Notes: generated by a model not told the origin, from the sequence alone. 64,000 bases of DNA from Cucumis sativus (GCF_000004075.3 NC_026657.2:1984001-2048000), one strand, 5' to 3'. Shown: positions 37,622 through 50,884, numbered from the stretch's first letter. Made by a program: numbers and translations.

Positions 37622-37930
37622 GTCACGTTTACTTCAAGGTAGGTGTCATTCGATAACGGTAATCTCAAAAGTATACCTTATTTGATTATGTTGTTATTTA
37701 CAAGTGTTTTGTAAACAGGCTTACAATCAAGAAACACAATTTGATCGTGAAGACCAAGGATAATCAATGTAATTATGTTAGAAAATACACATGGATTACT
37801 AATCGTGAAGACCAAGGATAATCAATGTAATTATGTTAGAAAATACACATGGATCTACTAAGAGATATCATTTTCACTCTTAATCATTTCATTTTTTCCA
37901 AGTCCTCTACAACTTACTTGAAGGAGTGAC
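37622..37930. mobile_element. Possible degenerate Tourist-like MITE
   Basis: The left end GGTCACGTTTACTTCAAGG resembles the reverse complement of the right end, GGTCACTCCTTCAAGTAAG, with gaps. TAA precedes the left end and AAA follows the right. Termini of this type occur in Tourist/Harbinger MITEs. The match is imperfect, so the call is tentative. Confidence 0.35.
37744..37854. repeat. Tandem duplication, 58-bp period
   Basis: The 53-base segment beginning atcgtgaagaccaaggataa occurs at 37744-37796 and again at 37802-37854, identical by eye. Confidence 0.85.
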
Positions 37931-40614
37931 CAAATTCCAAATAGATTTATCTTGAAATTAAATTCTCTGAAACTGCAACTGAAAAATAACCTATTTTTAG
38001 TCATATTTGGCTCAATTGATCTATCTTCATGAAAGTTGTAGACAATCCAATAAGCTTTCCAACTATATCAAATGGTGCTTCTAATTTCTCATCTACACTT
38101 CGGGCTACTAAAAAAACTAGAGATGTCTCATATTCATGCACAGATACAGTAAATTGTCTTCTCCATCAATTTTCCTTCAACTTAACATCAAATTTAGTTC
38201 AAGCATGCTTCATAAACTTTGTTAGAATTCGAGTTAGCTTTCAAACATGATAGGCCTCAACTTGTGAAACTAATTGCAGTCAACAAAAACATCAGAAGTG
38301 TGCTATGTGAACCAAGAACTGTGATGACTGAACTCTTCTCTTGAAATTCCCTGCCTTTTCCACCTCTAATCTCTCTAAAACCTTCTTCCTCTTCTTCACT
38401 CTGTTTGGCTCTGAAATTTGGATGGAAAAACGATGGGTATGAAGTTAGCAGTGGATGAGTTTCTTAACCTCTTCTCTCTCCCCTTTCTTCTTTCTTTCCT
38501 TTTCTCCTTTATTTAATTTTTCTATTCCATTCCTTTTTTCTTTATTAAATATAACTAACACTAATCCACTTCTCTTTTCCTTTCCTATAATTTACTTCAA
38601 ATATATAAACTCCAAGTATAAGCTTTACTTTTGCTATTTTCCTATCACAAAGCATAACAAACTTTACTTTTTATTCTTTGAAATGGACATAGATTCAAGG
38701 AAAGTCTTGAGTTTACAAAAATGGCACCCAAAACGGCCGAGAAATAGTCAATGTTAAAAATGACTAAATTTTGGTAGGGTTAAAAAGTCCTCATATACAT
38801 TTGTGTGTGTGTATTTGAGTACAATATTGTGCAAAACAAACAGAATAATAAAACCCTATAGCTAAGCTTTCTTTCTTCCTTTCATCAACTAAGGTTGGAT
38901 TCTCCAAATGCATTTGATGCTTTTCATTAAAAAAAATACTAATAATAAGTGGATAGAAAAAGCCGTGACGTAATTGGGTTGTTTGATTTATTCAATATAA
39001 ATTTTCAAATTAAAGAATCGAAAAAATTGATCCACATGTATCAAATCAAATAAATCGATTCCTTTTATACTCCCTATTTGATAAGGTTCAAATTAAAATT
39101 AAAAAAAAAAAACATATATGTTGACCTAAAAATTAAAAATATATAATATATAAGAATGAATTTCTAGATTTAACTAGTTGAATACAAAAGTGTTTGGAAA
39201 AAGAAAGATCAATTAAGTTAAAAGAACTGCAACATCAAATATGAATTAAATCACTTTAACCTAAACATATCAATTATCATTTTAAAAAGATTCATATGGT
39301 TACTTACGTTAAATATTATTAAACACGTGAAAGAAAGAAAAGAAAAGAAAAGAAAGAGGTATGTGTGATGTTTAAGAAGAGGCTAAGTAGGGTTTTCAAA
39401 TGCATCAAAGTATTATGCAAAAGAAATTTAATTTTTATATATATGAAGAAAAATAGAATAAAAGAAATAAATATAAAACATATATTGAGCTTCCCATTAA
39501 AAAGCTTAGCGTAAGCAGTCCAAAAGAAGAATCCTGACCATTTCTACGCAACCCATTTGCTCTTCCCTTTTTCTCTATTGCCATTTGTGTCCTCATCTTT
39601 AATTCCCAATTATACTCTCTCTTTTTTTTTTTTTCTTTCTTATTTCTTATCTTTCATTTTTTCTAAGTTCAATTTAGTCTGCCTTCAGCCTTCAACATTG
39701 AGGAGTACAAATCAACCGTTGGATGGTTAGTTTTAATTAATTTTTGTTTTATTTTCTAAATGACTATTTAGATTTTTCTCAAATCGTTGTTGACTGGGTT
39801 TCTTCTATTCTTTAAGTGACCGTTTTTGGTTCGATTGGATCTCACTTTTAATGTTAATTATCATTGAACTAAATTCATTTGTTAACTAACGAGTGATTGA
39901 ACCTCTAACATTTTGGCTGGTTAACACATTAATGCTTAATTAATAAAATGGTGTGATTTTTAAAAATAAATTCATCGGTAATTTCTTGTATTTTTTTGTT
40001 TTTTTTTTTTTTCATTTTTAGTTTGTAGACTTTTAAATGTCTAATTTTAGACTTTTAAATTACAACAACACTTAATATGTATTCCTTGTAAATGAATTCT
40101 CAACAAAATTGGTTCAATAACAATAATAATTTTCATGCCAAAAAAATATTATTATTATTATGTGAACAAGTTTCCAAAATATGCTAATGGATTAAAAATT
40201 TGAAAGAATTTAAGTATTGAATGTAGGTAGATTATAATTAAATATTTCAAAATACATTAACTAACCAAAATCTATTTTCAATTAATGTTAAATCAGTCCT
40301 CTTACTTGTTTTTCTTATTGTAGATTTTTATTTAGTGGGTGTACCTTAAGTTTGAAGTTTGATTATGATTATACAAATTTTTATTAGGAATTGATAAATA
40401 CGATCTAATATGTATTTATTTTTCCTAAAATATTAGAGAGAAGGGTAGATTAGTCAATTGCTAAGGAACCGTTAAAAAGCAGTTCAAAAAGGCAAAGCTT
40501 CAAATTGTTCTTTGTTCTTCTCTTTAACTCCTTTTTCCTTCGCCATTAAGTCTTCACCCTCACCTTCATCCCTCCATTTTTTCCCACTTCAATTCATTCC
40601 TAAACCCTTCATCA

Positions 40615-42297
40615 ATGGCGGAATCAGATGTTCTCACACCACCGCAAAATCACTCTACTCCCTCTCCAAGTAAGTTCAATACTCATTTATTGTACAAACT
40701 TATAACCGCCATTTTCTTTCTTCTCATTCTCCCTTTAGTCCCTTCCCAAGCCCCTGAGTTTGTTAATCAAACTTTACTCACCAGAAGCTGGGAGCTTCTC
40801 CACCTTCTTTTCGTCGGAATCGCTGTTTCTTATGGCCTTTTTAGCCGTAGAAGCGATGAAAAAGAAGATGAAATTAGTGTTTCTAAGTTTGATAATGTTC
40901 AATCTTATGTTTCTGGTTTGCTTCATGTTTCCTCTGTTTTTGATGATGAACCTGAAACTCCTTCTGCTAATGATGATGAAAATAAGGTCCAAACATGGAA
41001 TAATCGGTATTTTAGAAATGAATCTGTTGTTGTTGCTGAAGAACGTCCTGTGGATAATGAGCAGAGAGTTAGGAGTGAGAAACCTTTGCTTCTCCCTGTT
41101 CGTAGTTTGAAATCTCGTGTTGTTGTAGATGATGAGTTTAGATCTAAGAAGAGAGTGAGTTCTAGAAGGTTATTGAGTAATTTGAAGAGGAGTTCGAATG
41201 TGGAGTTTGGAGGAGTGAATAACCTCGATGAAATTGACGATAAGTTGAATGAGAATTTCGTTCTTCCATCTCCGGTTCCATGGCGGTCGAGATCAGGGAG
41301 GATGGAGAAGCAAGAAGAAGCTGATAATCCTTCCATGGAGGACTCCGAATCGAATCGGATCGGTTCTAGGTCTCCTAAGCCTCAAACTTCAAAATCTTCC
41401 CGAGCCAGTGCCATTCCTCAGAGACTATCTCCCTCTCCCTCTCCATCTCCAAGGAAACCATCTCCTTCCCATAACGTGTCACCAGAATTACAGGCCAAGA
41501 GTGCAGAGGATTTGGTGAGGAAGAAGAGCTTCTACCGCTCTCCGCCTCCACCGCCACCCCCACCCCCGCCACGTGTTCGAAGAACTTCCTCGATGAAACC
41601 AAGCTCATGGGTGAACGAGGATGATGTACCTCATCAAAAGGAATTGAGAAGAAGCTACACTAGCAAGCCCAGAACCATAACTCGTGATACGGGAGATGAT
41701 ACTGATATGATGATTGGAGCTAATTCTAGCGGCGAAACACAACCTAGACATTATGTTGATGGTCTATCAATGGGAAAATCTGTTAGAACAATTAGGGCTG
41801 GCGAAGCTGTGAATGAACCACCAAGAAGAGGGAGAGAATTTAGTGTGAATGATCAATTGAAGGGGAAGACGATGATGAATGAGAATACCCATGTCCAAGA
41901 TTTTGAAGAAAACCCCCTTGAGTCTCCAGATGAAGATAAAGAAGAATTAGTTGAAAAGCTAACAATGGACACCGACGTTGACGAAGACGACGACGATGAC
42001 ATGGAAAGCGAGGTAGAAGGGAATAGCATGGTGGGGAAGTTTATCAGGGAAGACAATGGAGAACCTTTTGATGTGAAACGGAGAAATAGAGAGGACGAAA
42101 GAGGTTCGAGTAATGAAGAAGAAGAAGAAGAAGAAGCAGGAAGCTCTAGTAATATTGGCAATGATGGAGGACCGGATGTAGATAAGAAGGCTGATGAGTT
42201 CATTGCCAAATTCAGAGAGCAGATAAGGCTTCAAAGGATTGAATCATTCAAAAGATCAAGTGGACAAATACGTAAAAACACTACAAAGCAAAGTTGA
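40615..42297 (+). CDS. DUF4408/DUF761-domain membrane protein
   Basis: This is an intronless 560-residue protein. Two hydrophobic segments near the N-terminus (about residues 24-43 and 59-76) with RSWELLHLLFVGIAVSYGLFSRR fit DUF4408. The C-terminus (about 522-551, VDKKADEFIAKFREQIRLQR) is the DUF761 signature. The long middle is disordered, with Ser/Pro-rich repeats (SPSPSPSPRKPSPS), a ten-proline run before RVRRTSS, and acidic stretches (DEDDDDDMESE, EEEEEEEAG). Arabidopsis and cotton relatives are called cotton-fibre or hydroxyproline-rich-like proteins, and their biochemical role is poorly known. The start is the first ATG after a CT-rich leader and is followed by a typical MAESD opening. 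I infer membrane attachment with a cytosolic tail. Confidence 0.88.
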   Translation: MAESDVLTPPQNHSTPSPSKFNTHLLYKLITAIFFLLILPLVPSQAPEFVNQTLLTRSWELLHLLFVGIAVSYGLFSRRSDEKEDEISVSKFDNVQSYVSGLLHVSSVFDDEPETPSANDDENKVQTWNNRYFRNESVVVAEERPVDNEQRVRSEKPLLLPVRSLKSRVVVDDEFRSKKRVSSRRLLSNLKRSSNVEFGGVNNLDEIDDKLNENFVLPSPVPWRSRSGRMEKQEEADNPSMEDSESNRIGSRSPKPQTSKSSRASAIPQRLSPSPSPSPRKPSPSHNVSPELQAKSAEDLVRKKSFYRSPPPPPPPPPPRVRRTSSMKPSSWVNEDDVPHQKELRRSYTSKPRTITRDTGDDTDMMIGANSSGETQPRHYVDGLSMGKSVRTIRAGEAVNEPPRRGREFSVNDQLKGKTMMNENTHVQDFEENPLESPDEDKEELVEKLTMDTDVDEDDDDDMESEVEGNSMVGKFIREDNGEPFDVKRRNREDERGSSNEEEEEEEAGSSSNIGNDGGPDVDKKADEFIAKFREQIRLQRIESFKRSSGQIRKNTTKQS

Positions 42298-45200
42298 AGA
42301 TGAAAGATTATGTATCATATAATACCCCTTCTCTTCAGTAAGTTCATCAAAATTTGAACTCCAAATCATTCAACTGACATTATAGAGTCATTTTCTAATT
42401 CTAACACTTTTTTTTTACATGATTTTCTTCTTTGATCACCAAGTTTCAATTCTCTGGAAAGTGTTTCATCTCCTCCAAAAAATTCATCCTCTGGATTTAT
42501 ATGATTAGATGATTCTGTATTTCATCAGGCATCATCCTATTAATATGTTTGTTGATCTACAGTTGAAACAACAACAAGGCTAATTATGACTTCAGTTGTG
42601 TATGTAATGTGTTTGAAAGTTTTTTTCTTTTCTTATTTGGCTGTTCAATTAGATGGAATAGTTTGTTTCACTTTATCAACTATATATATAAACTTTTGGG
42701 TTAGAAAGTTATAGTGGTCAATGTCAAATATTCTTTATCCTTTTTTCTTGGATTTATTTTCTTTCTCTTTTCTCCAAATGTAATTTTTGAAAAGTTTAAA
42801 TTCGATGCTTTTAATGACTTATTAAAAATTGAAACGTATAGCTAAAAATATACAAATCAAAACAAACTTATCACAAATGGAGTAAAATAAGTATAGTCAA
42901 GGCATGTTTGAGAATATTTTTTTAAGAGGAATTGCTGTCATAAACTCACTTTAGATAATAAAAGTGAATCAATTTAAATATGTTTGATTTGAGTGTTCTT
43001 TTCTAAAATGTTATGAATCATTGGGTGGGCCAAGCCCAAAGGAACATTAACAAACACCCAGACCACAACCCAAATCAAGTAATATTTGGGCCCATCAAAC
43101 CTGAGAGAGAGAAAGCCCTAATGAATTGAGCCTTTTAGATATGCCCATTGTATTAATTTCTTTTTAAATACTTTTTAAGTTCAATTTCATTACATATCAT
43201 TGAGTTTATATTCTTTTTTAGTTCAATAAATGTGAAAAAATTTCATCATCAATCAACATTAAGGTAACAAACGTTTCTCTACTCAGCTGTGCAATTAGAT
43301 AAGTTTAAAATTAAATATAAGATTGTTATTTGTGTTTCATCATGACAATCATATTTCTTGGTTCGATAGCCATTTCAATTTTTTGTTTATGTTTTTTTCT
43401 ATTTTAAATTCTGTTTTTAAGTTGTTTATTAAAAATAGAAAGTGTATACGTTTCATAAACTGGTTTTATTTTCTGTTTTTAAGACCAAAATGTATTATTT
43501 TGAAAGTTTTCTTTTTTCATTTTCAATTTTTGCATCTTGTTTAAAAATTAAAAATTGAATCAATTACCTATTTTTTTAAAATTGTAGTTTGTGCTTTTTA
43601 TAGCTTTATATTTAATCAAAATGTACTACCCACACATATTTCGTGTTCATAACATAATTCAAAACTAAATTAGGTTAATTGTTTGGATTTTTAATTCTAA
43701 AGATTAAGAATCAAGAAAAAATCTTTTTCTTCTCAAGAATTTAACTAAAAGTTCACAACTATTGTTGGAAGAAAACTAACACAATTTTCAAAAACTGAAT
43801 GAAAATTTTGCAAATTTCAATATATTTTCAAAACTATGGGGTTTGAAACATTGGTTCATGTTTCCTTCTTACACTTCAAAAAGACAAACCTAGTAAACCT
43901 AATCTATAGTAATAATAACAATAATAATAATCTTTCTTCTTTGTCACAAAAGTAAAATTTAGATGAAAAAAAATCCCCTAAAATATGGAGTATTGTTCAA
44001 CAATTAACAATGTGTTTTTGTTTTTGGATTAGTCTTCCTTTTCATTATTAAAAATGATTATGCAGAGCCAATCATACAAATCTTGAACCAAACACTAATC
44101 CCTCAATTTTTGGTTGCTTTGTCCCAATCAATACACAATTCAATGATGAGATTCATTAACAATTAAGCTTTTTACAAAAACAAAAAAAAAATTCCTATGT
44201 GTGTTTGGTTCATTCATTGTATTTATCTAAAATCAAAAGAAAAAGAATAAAGTTAAGAGATTCAAATATTCACAATGTTGCACATATGGTTTAATATTTA
44301 CATGTTTTGGAGATTTGTGTTTGTTTGATGTATAAAATTTCAAAAGTGTGATAAATTTTGTGTCTAATAAATCTCTGAACTTTCAATTTTGTGTTTAATA
44401 GATTCTTCACAGGTTTTTTATATTAAATATGTAATCGAACTTCATGTCTACAGAGTAACCTTTATTTATGTGCGGAGTAAATTGATGAATTTTAAAGTTT
44501 TAAAAAGTGAAGATGCATTTCATAACCATTTGATTTGATTTTTTATATATATAATTAAACGTATAAACATTATTCAACTTCTAGTTTTTTTTTTTGCTTT
44601 GTTATCTACTTTTATTTTACCGATGTCACATAAAAATTGAAAGCTATAAAAAGTTGTTTCGTTTTTAAAGTTTGAGTAAGAATTCAACTCTTACTTAATT
44701 TTCAAAACAAAATACGTAATGATTATCAGACAATTTTTTTATTTTGCAAATTATAAGTAGAAGATTGGATTATGAAAAACTTAGAGAGGAGTGAAGAGTC
44801 AATCTCTCTCGCACACATCTTAGTTGATAGTTTAGTTTAAATGACACCTTCAAACTTTCAATTGTAACAATTGAGTTCTTAAACTGATATAAACGTTAAA
44901 ATTAGACTCTCATATTTACGATATTATAAAAATTCTTATGTATAAGTTTTTGAGTTCAAACTTTTATCATTGTTCGAGAGTCCAATTTCTACAATTAATT
45001 TAAGTTTGAGAGATTCAATTTAAAAAAAAAAAAAAAAACCCTAATTTAGACAATTGAAAAACTTGATGAAGTCGTTGCAACTACTAGCATACTTCAATAT
45101 TGGTTTTTTTGAGCTCAAGCGAGTTGGGTTCGGTGATGACATGATCTTCATCCATACAAGTCAGTTCTTCAATCTCCACCTCATTGTTATACTAACAAAA

Positions 45201-46560
45201 ATTGTTTTTACAACATCAACTATATTATTTCAAAGAGTTTATTTGTATATTTAAAACAATTAGAATATATATATATATATAACTAATTTATCTAGCTCAT
45301 CAACTTTTTTTTTTTTCCTCTATGAATCAACAAATTACAAATAAATGTAAATTTAGATTAAAAAAAAATCGAATTACAACCACAAGATTAAAAATCACAA
45401 ATATAATATTAAAGGAAAAAACTAAATTAAAGTCTAAACACATTGAAGATCTAACACAAATTCCATTATTAAATGCTATGACTTAGATTTGAGATACCAA
45501 AATAATAATAATAATAATAACTGTGGCTCACATTATTTTTATTTGGTGTGTGATTGTTTATATTCTAAACTTTTGACTCTTGAATTTTGATTATTAAACT
45601 TTATATTTTACTTTTAATATTATTATACTATGATGTGGCATCACTAAAATATATACTAATAATAATAATAATAATAAAGAACTTTATGAATTGTCTACGT
45701 AATGTATTAAAAATATAGTATTTTATCTCAATACGATACGAAGTTTGAAAATAGTATATATAGAAGCTATTAATTAATTAATTAAATTTTGTGATTGATT
45801 TCTAAGATTAGACAACATAATGATGTAACTTCATTACACTAAATATGAGTAAACATGTCCATAATCAAGTGGCTACGTAATGTGTTGTTTTCTAACAAAA
45901 GAAAAAGAAATGATGTTATTGGACTTGATATATAGTTTAAAAATTAGCATATAAAACTCAAACCAAAAGTCAAATATGCTGTGTGTTCATCAAAAGAGAT
46001 GAGTAAATTAATTGATGTACAAAACAAGTCCTATGTTTCTTTATATATATATTTATAACTCTTTTTATTTACAAATTTAATAAAAAAATCATTTCCTATT
46101 TAGGTTCTTTCGATGTCTAATACAGATTTTTAAAAATAAATTTACCTTTTTCTAGTTTATAAAGAAAGCTACGTCTTCCATTTCAATTCATCCCACACAC
46201 GAAGCCATTTAAGAGTTGTTACTTAACAAAGTTTTCTTATTCCATGAAAAGTTTTTTATTTTAATTCTTGTATTTATTACCATTTTTATCATTGTTTTGT
46301 AGATCTTTTTCTTTTTTCCTAATATAAGGTTGCAGTAGAAACAATCAAGAATTATATTTAAAAAAAAAAAAAAGTATAATAACAAATTAAATTGAAGATT
46401 AGTTTGGATTTGAATAAAAAAAAAATTAAATTAGGCATCTCATTCTTCACTTTACAACTCAAAACCCCTTTTTCTATCACCTTCCAACCACATATATATA
46501 TATATATATAGAGAAATATAATAGATTTTTTTTTCCCCTCCCCTAAATATTACAAAGAAG
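42298..46560. other. Intergenic spacer with simple repeats
   Basis: No gene is supported. The first 400 bases probably include the DUF761 gene's 3' UTR. (AAT)n microsatellites lie near 43911-43931, 45502-45521 and 45656-45677, (AT)n tracts near 45267-45281 and 46494-46512, and poly-A near 45022-45038. A stretch at about 44350-44430 reads like the dispersed aaatctctgaactttcaatt-type repeat also seen at 60.6-61.0 kb. Confidence 0.6.
44345..44540. repeat. Dispersed 'actttcaattttgtg' repeat, copy 1
   Basis: The phrases tctgaactttcaattttgtg, taatagattcttcac and a later tttaaagtttt resemble the segment in 2OGD intron 2 (60640-60990), where taaactttcaattctgt and similar phrases recur. It has no coding potential and is a probable old interspersed repeat. 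Confidence 0.45.
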
Positions 46561-46674
46561 AGAAAAAAGGGTATTGCTTTGTTGCCGCTAAGACAAAAGA
46601 AACTAAGTCTAACTCAAGCCCTAATTATAAGAAGAGATGGGCCGAAGATTTCATTGCCCTGGGTAATGGGTTAT

Positions 46675-48213
46675 TTACGAGCGAGGGTGAAGGGCGTTGA
46701 AAGGCCGGGTGGGTATGGGGGAGGCCCAGGGGTTGATGTGGTGGATAGGGCGAGCGTGGTGGGGCTGAGATTGGGCCTGGCCCATTCGTGTGACAGTGGG
46801 CTGGGGGGCTGATGTGGAGGAGGGCGGAACAGCGACACGCTCACACGAGGGGCACATGGTGAGGGTGGTGGGTGGGGTCATGTGCATGTAGAATTGTGGG
46901 GAAAGTTTGAGTGCTCTCAGTTCTTGTACTTCTTTTTGCAACCGTCTATTCTCCTCCGTTAGATTTTCACAGCATCTCTTTAGGAATTCGCAATCTACTT
47001 CCGTTTGCTTCAACTTTGTCCTGTTTCAATCAATATTCCTAAATTATTAATTAATCATCAATTATTACCCATAAACACCCCTTTCTTTTCCTTTTTTTTT
47101 AATTAATACTAACATCATACCACAATTTAACTCTTTAACTTGTACTAAATCTAACTTAATCAGATGGTGTAAGACAAATTGACGGATCTACAAAATTTGT
47201 TCACACAACCTTTATTATTAACTGAAAATAACCTTAATAATCCCATTCCACTTATGCTAAATCCGTGGTTACACATAAAATAAAAGTTTTTCTTTCTTTT
47301 TTTTTAAAAAAAAAAACAATTTCCATTATCAGAAGCTTTGTCAACTGATTGGATAGAAAAATAGTTTTAATTGGATAAAATAAGAGCTTTAAGGAGTAAA
47401 GTATATAATTTTGTAGAATATATGGTGAATATTATTGTTATGTTGACTAAAATGGAATGGACTTATAGGTGAAGGAAAATTCCTGACCTTGCTCTTCTAT
47501 TTTGGAACCAAACTTCGACTTGTCTTGGCCGGAGACCCAATTGTTTCGCCAACGCCAACTTTTGCTTCTGCACAAATTTATCATAACACCCTCATGAGTT
47601 TTCCCTCAACATAAACCGTTTGTTTCCCGATAAAATCTTCCATACTAACAAAAATAAAGCGGGTCGGTCTCATTCGGACCGGATTCGAAGACTTACCGGA
47701 TTGAGAGTATTATGTTCTTTGAAGCTTTCTTCCAAAACGGCGGACTGATCTTTAGTAAGCCGAAGCTTTTTTCTAGAAGTTTCACCGTCTTCTTCATCAC
47801 TAATTCCTCTCGAACAAGCTCTATCCCCATCCAGATCTTCACCGTTCATCTCACGTTCACTCCGTTTCCCACTCACACTCGATACCGTACTGTTAGGGCT
47901 CGACATCGCCGCCTCCTCTTCACAATCCGCCGTCGACGGCGGCATCCGATTCACATCGATGCCTCTGAGAAGCGATCTCCCTGTTTCCGATGTCCGATCT
48001 GCAAAAAATTCAACACCCAATTCCATAAATTTCAAAAACCCTTTTTAATTAAAAAAAAAAAAAAGAAGAAGAAGAAAATCGGGATTGGCGATGCTGTGTT
48101 ATGGAAATCGAACCTGAAGAAGCATCATTAGTCCAAGAATTGAGATGTAGAGGAGGAGAATCGAGGGTTAATCCAAGGGTTAAACCGAGATTATGGTGTT
48201 TAGAAGGGATCAT
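46675..48213 (-). CDS. HAT2: HD-Zip class II homeodomain-leucine zipper factor, HAT1/HAT2-like
   Basis: Four exons in transcript order (48213-48114, 47998-47697, 47567-47488, 47020-46675) join in phase to give 275 residues. The N-terminus has overlapping LxLxL EAR repressor motifs (LGLTLGLTL, residues 9-17). The homeodomain runs from about [17 protein letters not shown] (107) through [14 protein letters not shown] (163). The zipper follows, with Leu at 174, 181, 188 and 195. The class II CPSCE redox motif is at 217-221, and the C-terminus has INPW and ends HPRS, as in HAT1/HAT2. The protein should be a nuclear repressor binding CAATNATTG sites as a dimer. Arabidopsis relatives act in auxin, brassinosteroid and shade responses. 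A TATATAAT box on the minus strand lies at about 48331-48338. A HAT1 versus HAT2 assignment is not possible; they are co-orthologous in my reading. Confidence 0.95.
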
Positions 48214-48420
48214 GGTTTTGGATTGTGATGAATTTGAAGAGAGAATTAAGGGAAGAGAAGGGAAGAAGAGAAGAAGGGAAGAAGGGAAAGGGAAGAGAGT
48301 TGTGGTCCAAGAAGAAGGGGAGAAAAGAGGGATTATATAGAAAGAGGAAATAGGGGAAATAAATAAAGAAATGGGGGAATTGAATATAATTGCTATTTCT
48401 CAAAATTAATGATGGAAAGG
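48214..48420 (-). promoter_or_regulatory. HD-Zip II core promoter and leader
   Basis: On the minus strand a TATATAAT element lies at about 48331-48338, then a CT-rich leader of roughly 90 bases runs to the ATG at 48213. The pseudogene copy has the corresponding leader but its TATA reads TATACAAA at about 26212-26219, consistent with decay. Confidence 0.6.
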
Positions 48421-48952
48421 AAAGGAAAGGAAAACAAGTAAAAGAGTGTCAGAGGAAAAGCCCCTCCAATTATCCCCAATCATCACTTTTGCCTCTTCAA
48501 AATATGCCCCCCCTCCCTTCCATTATTTTCACTTTTTCTATTTGTTTTTCATTTATATTGTTTCAATTGAGTTTTTTATTTATAAATTTACGTACAAACT
48601 AAATACTTTCATTTTTCAACTTTAGCTAGCGATAGTTTAGTTGATGTGATTTCAAATCTATATTTAAATGATTTGAAATATTTAATTGCTATGATAAAAT
48701 TTTTATTAAAATAAAGTGTTTGGTTTAATGAACAAAATTTGATCTCTTATTAGTTTGTTGATTTAGGTGTGTATTTCAATAATATTTTTTTATGATACGA
48801 ATAATATTATTGTAAATTTTAAAGTGTAGATTGAGACTAAATAGTTACTTTCTGAAAATGTAAGGTACAAAAAATGTGATTAGTCAACTTTTTTAATTTG
48901 AATTGAGGGAGAAAAATGGTATTTGGTTAAATGTAAAAAGGAAAAAGAAAGA

Positions 48953-49021
48953 GTAACCATGGTAGAGAATGTGGTTATAGAATTAAACCATGGTTAATGG
49001 TGAGTGTGATATTTAATTTAC
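48953..49021 (-). promoter_or_regulatory. Upstream conserved block of the HD-Zip II gene
   Basis: This segment is about 94% identical over 68-69 bases to 26493-26560 upstream of the pseudogene. It contains aaccatggtt as a perfect palindrome. It sits about 740 bases upstream of the ATG here, versus about 390 in the pseudogene copy, so the block has been retained while spacing changed. Confidence 0.6.
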
Positions 49022-50884
49022 AAACTTTTTTCACTTTTTGGGTTTACCCTCTTCTCTTTGGGTATCATGTCTTTGGCTTCTTTGCTTTTGGTTCTTTTTC
49101 ATGAGTGCGATCAAAAGCCTCCCCTTTCCATTTTTGCTTTTTCTTTTTTAAAACTATCTATATTTTTTACCAAAAGTTTTACGTTTATCACAAAAACATT
49201 TTAAATATATTGAAAAAATATAGATGGTTACAGTTAGGAAACGAAACGAACATGGTTAATTTTAATAATATAAAAATTAGAGAAAAACCATAGACTTTAA
49301 TCATAATTTATTATTTTTTTAAAAAAAAGAGTAAAAAGAAATGATTTGAGCAATAAACTCAAGACTAATGATAATAATAGAAGGAGGAAGGGAGATTAAA
49401 CGTGGGTCGTTGAAAAAGGAAGAGAGATGAGATGAAGGGTTGAGATGAAAGGAAGATGAAGGGGGCCCAATATATAATTGAAGGAGATTTTTTTAGTTAT
49501 TGTAAAAAGAAAGAAAACAGCGAAGCTAAGACAACCATCAAATCATGAGTGAATGGGTATGATTGGAATCAGACACTTAACCTTTTCATTTCATTCATTC
49601 AGTCTCCTTCCACTCTTCCTTCTGGCCCCCACCTTATCTTTTTTTTTTTTTTTCCAACTCTTAAAATTAACTTTTTCTTCTCAAATTAAATTATTCATAA
49701 TAAATCCTACTGCTCTATCATATTATATAAATATGTATCTTTTTATGTATAACCTTTTTTTTTTTTCTTTTAGGGTGAGAACACTTCGAATGCTTCTACC
49801 TTTGTTGGAAGTAATAATTTAAGGTATTATTTCAATTGCCCTTTTACCTTTTTATATTAATCCTTTAAATAATATTAGTATATGAGACTAATAGGGTTTA
49901 AACCGATAATTATTTAGTTTAGGTGTATTTTTATATATTAAGTGCAAGTAGGAAGGTAGGTAGAATGATGGAAAATAATTGAGGTTTGGTTAATTTGAAA
50001 TAGTGATTTGGAATGGTTAGGGTAGAAGTTTTGGATATCTAAAAATTGAAAGTGAAAATATAATAAAGAAAGAAAAATGAGAAAGTGATAATTGTAAGCG
50101 TGGAACTTCAAAGATGGCGAGCCGACAGCATCCTATGGTCGCCCTCTAAATCTCAAGACATGTTACCTTTTTATATATATTCAATTTTATTATTATTATT
50201 CTTTTTTTATTATTGTTATTTCAACTTTCTTTCTTTATCCATTTCATAATTTTTAAATACATATTTTTAGTTTGACTATTTTCTTTTGGTTTTGAATTTC
50301 ATTTCTCTCAATTATACTATTTTTATACCATTTTGCAAAAGAAATTCTATAATCAATCATCCTTTGAAATAATTTAATTATTAACTTAAATCACATTCAT
50401 CATTGAATTGATCATGGAGGTTTGAAACAAAGATACAAGATATTCATGTATTTTTAAGTACTATTATGTCGACTAATTTAAAGTAAATAAGCTATTATTA
50501 TATGAAATTTTGATGTATTTTTAAGTTGAATAAAGAGAAAATATAAATAATAAATATAAGAAAGAAAGTGATTGGGTGTGGATTGAGAAAGAAATGGAGG
50601 ACTGAATTATTGTTAAGTGAGAAAAGAGAGTAATATAGTATTTAGAAAGGGAAGAATGAAGAAAAAGAAGTGAAAAGGTTAAAAAGATGGGAAAATAGAG
50701 AAGAAGAAGAAATGTGAAGGGGACAACAATGATTGGAATATGATTTAATGAGAATATGATATTATTGTATTGGTGGGTGAAATGAATTTTAATAGAATAT
50801 GATTCATGGAACCAAAAATGAAAGAAATAATTGAAATAATAAGGAGGAGAAGAAGAAGAAAGGGGGACAAAGGGAGGTGGTGTT

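Larger units (their letters stand above)
36126..40500. other. Intergenic spacer between DSP8-like and DUF761 genes
   Basis: No gene is supported. Features seen are a (CTTTTT)n tract at 36268-36296, a possible MITE at 37622-37930 with an internal tandem duplication, and a less AT-rich block at 37990-38450 with a 73-codon frame of no recognised family. There are also an (AAAG)n run near 39335-39355, a G-box at 39324 and an aaccgttggat motif at 39714-39724. Confidence 0.6.

Noticed and set aside
38029-38250. 73-codon frame as a gene or retrotransposon part
   Set aside because: No recognisable domain, splice context or LTR pair was found; the less AT-rich composition alone is not enough.
40923-42234. 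Several minus-strand frames under the DUF761 gene, up to 137 codons
   Set aside because: They are Ser-rich antisense shadows of acidic and Ser/Arg-rich coding sequence.
50095-50160. GC-rich patch as a possible microRNA precursor
   Set aside because: No long foldback is visible and none of the conserved plant miRNA sequences I know match; only a 5-base inverted match was seen.
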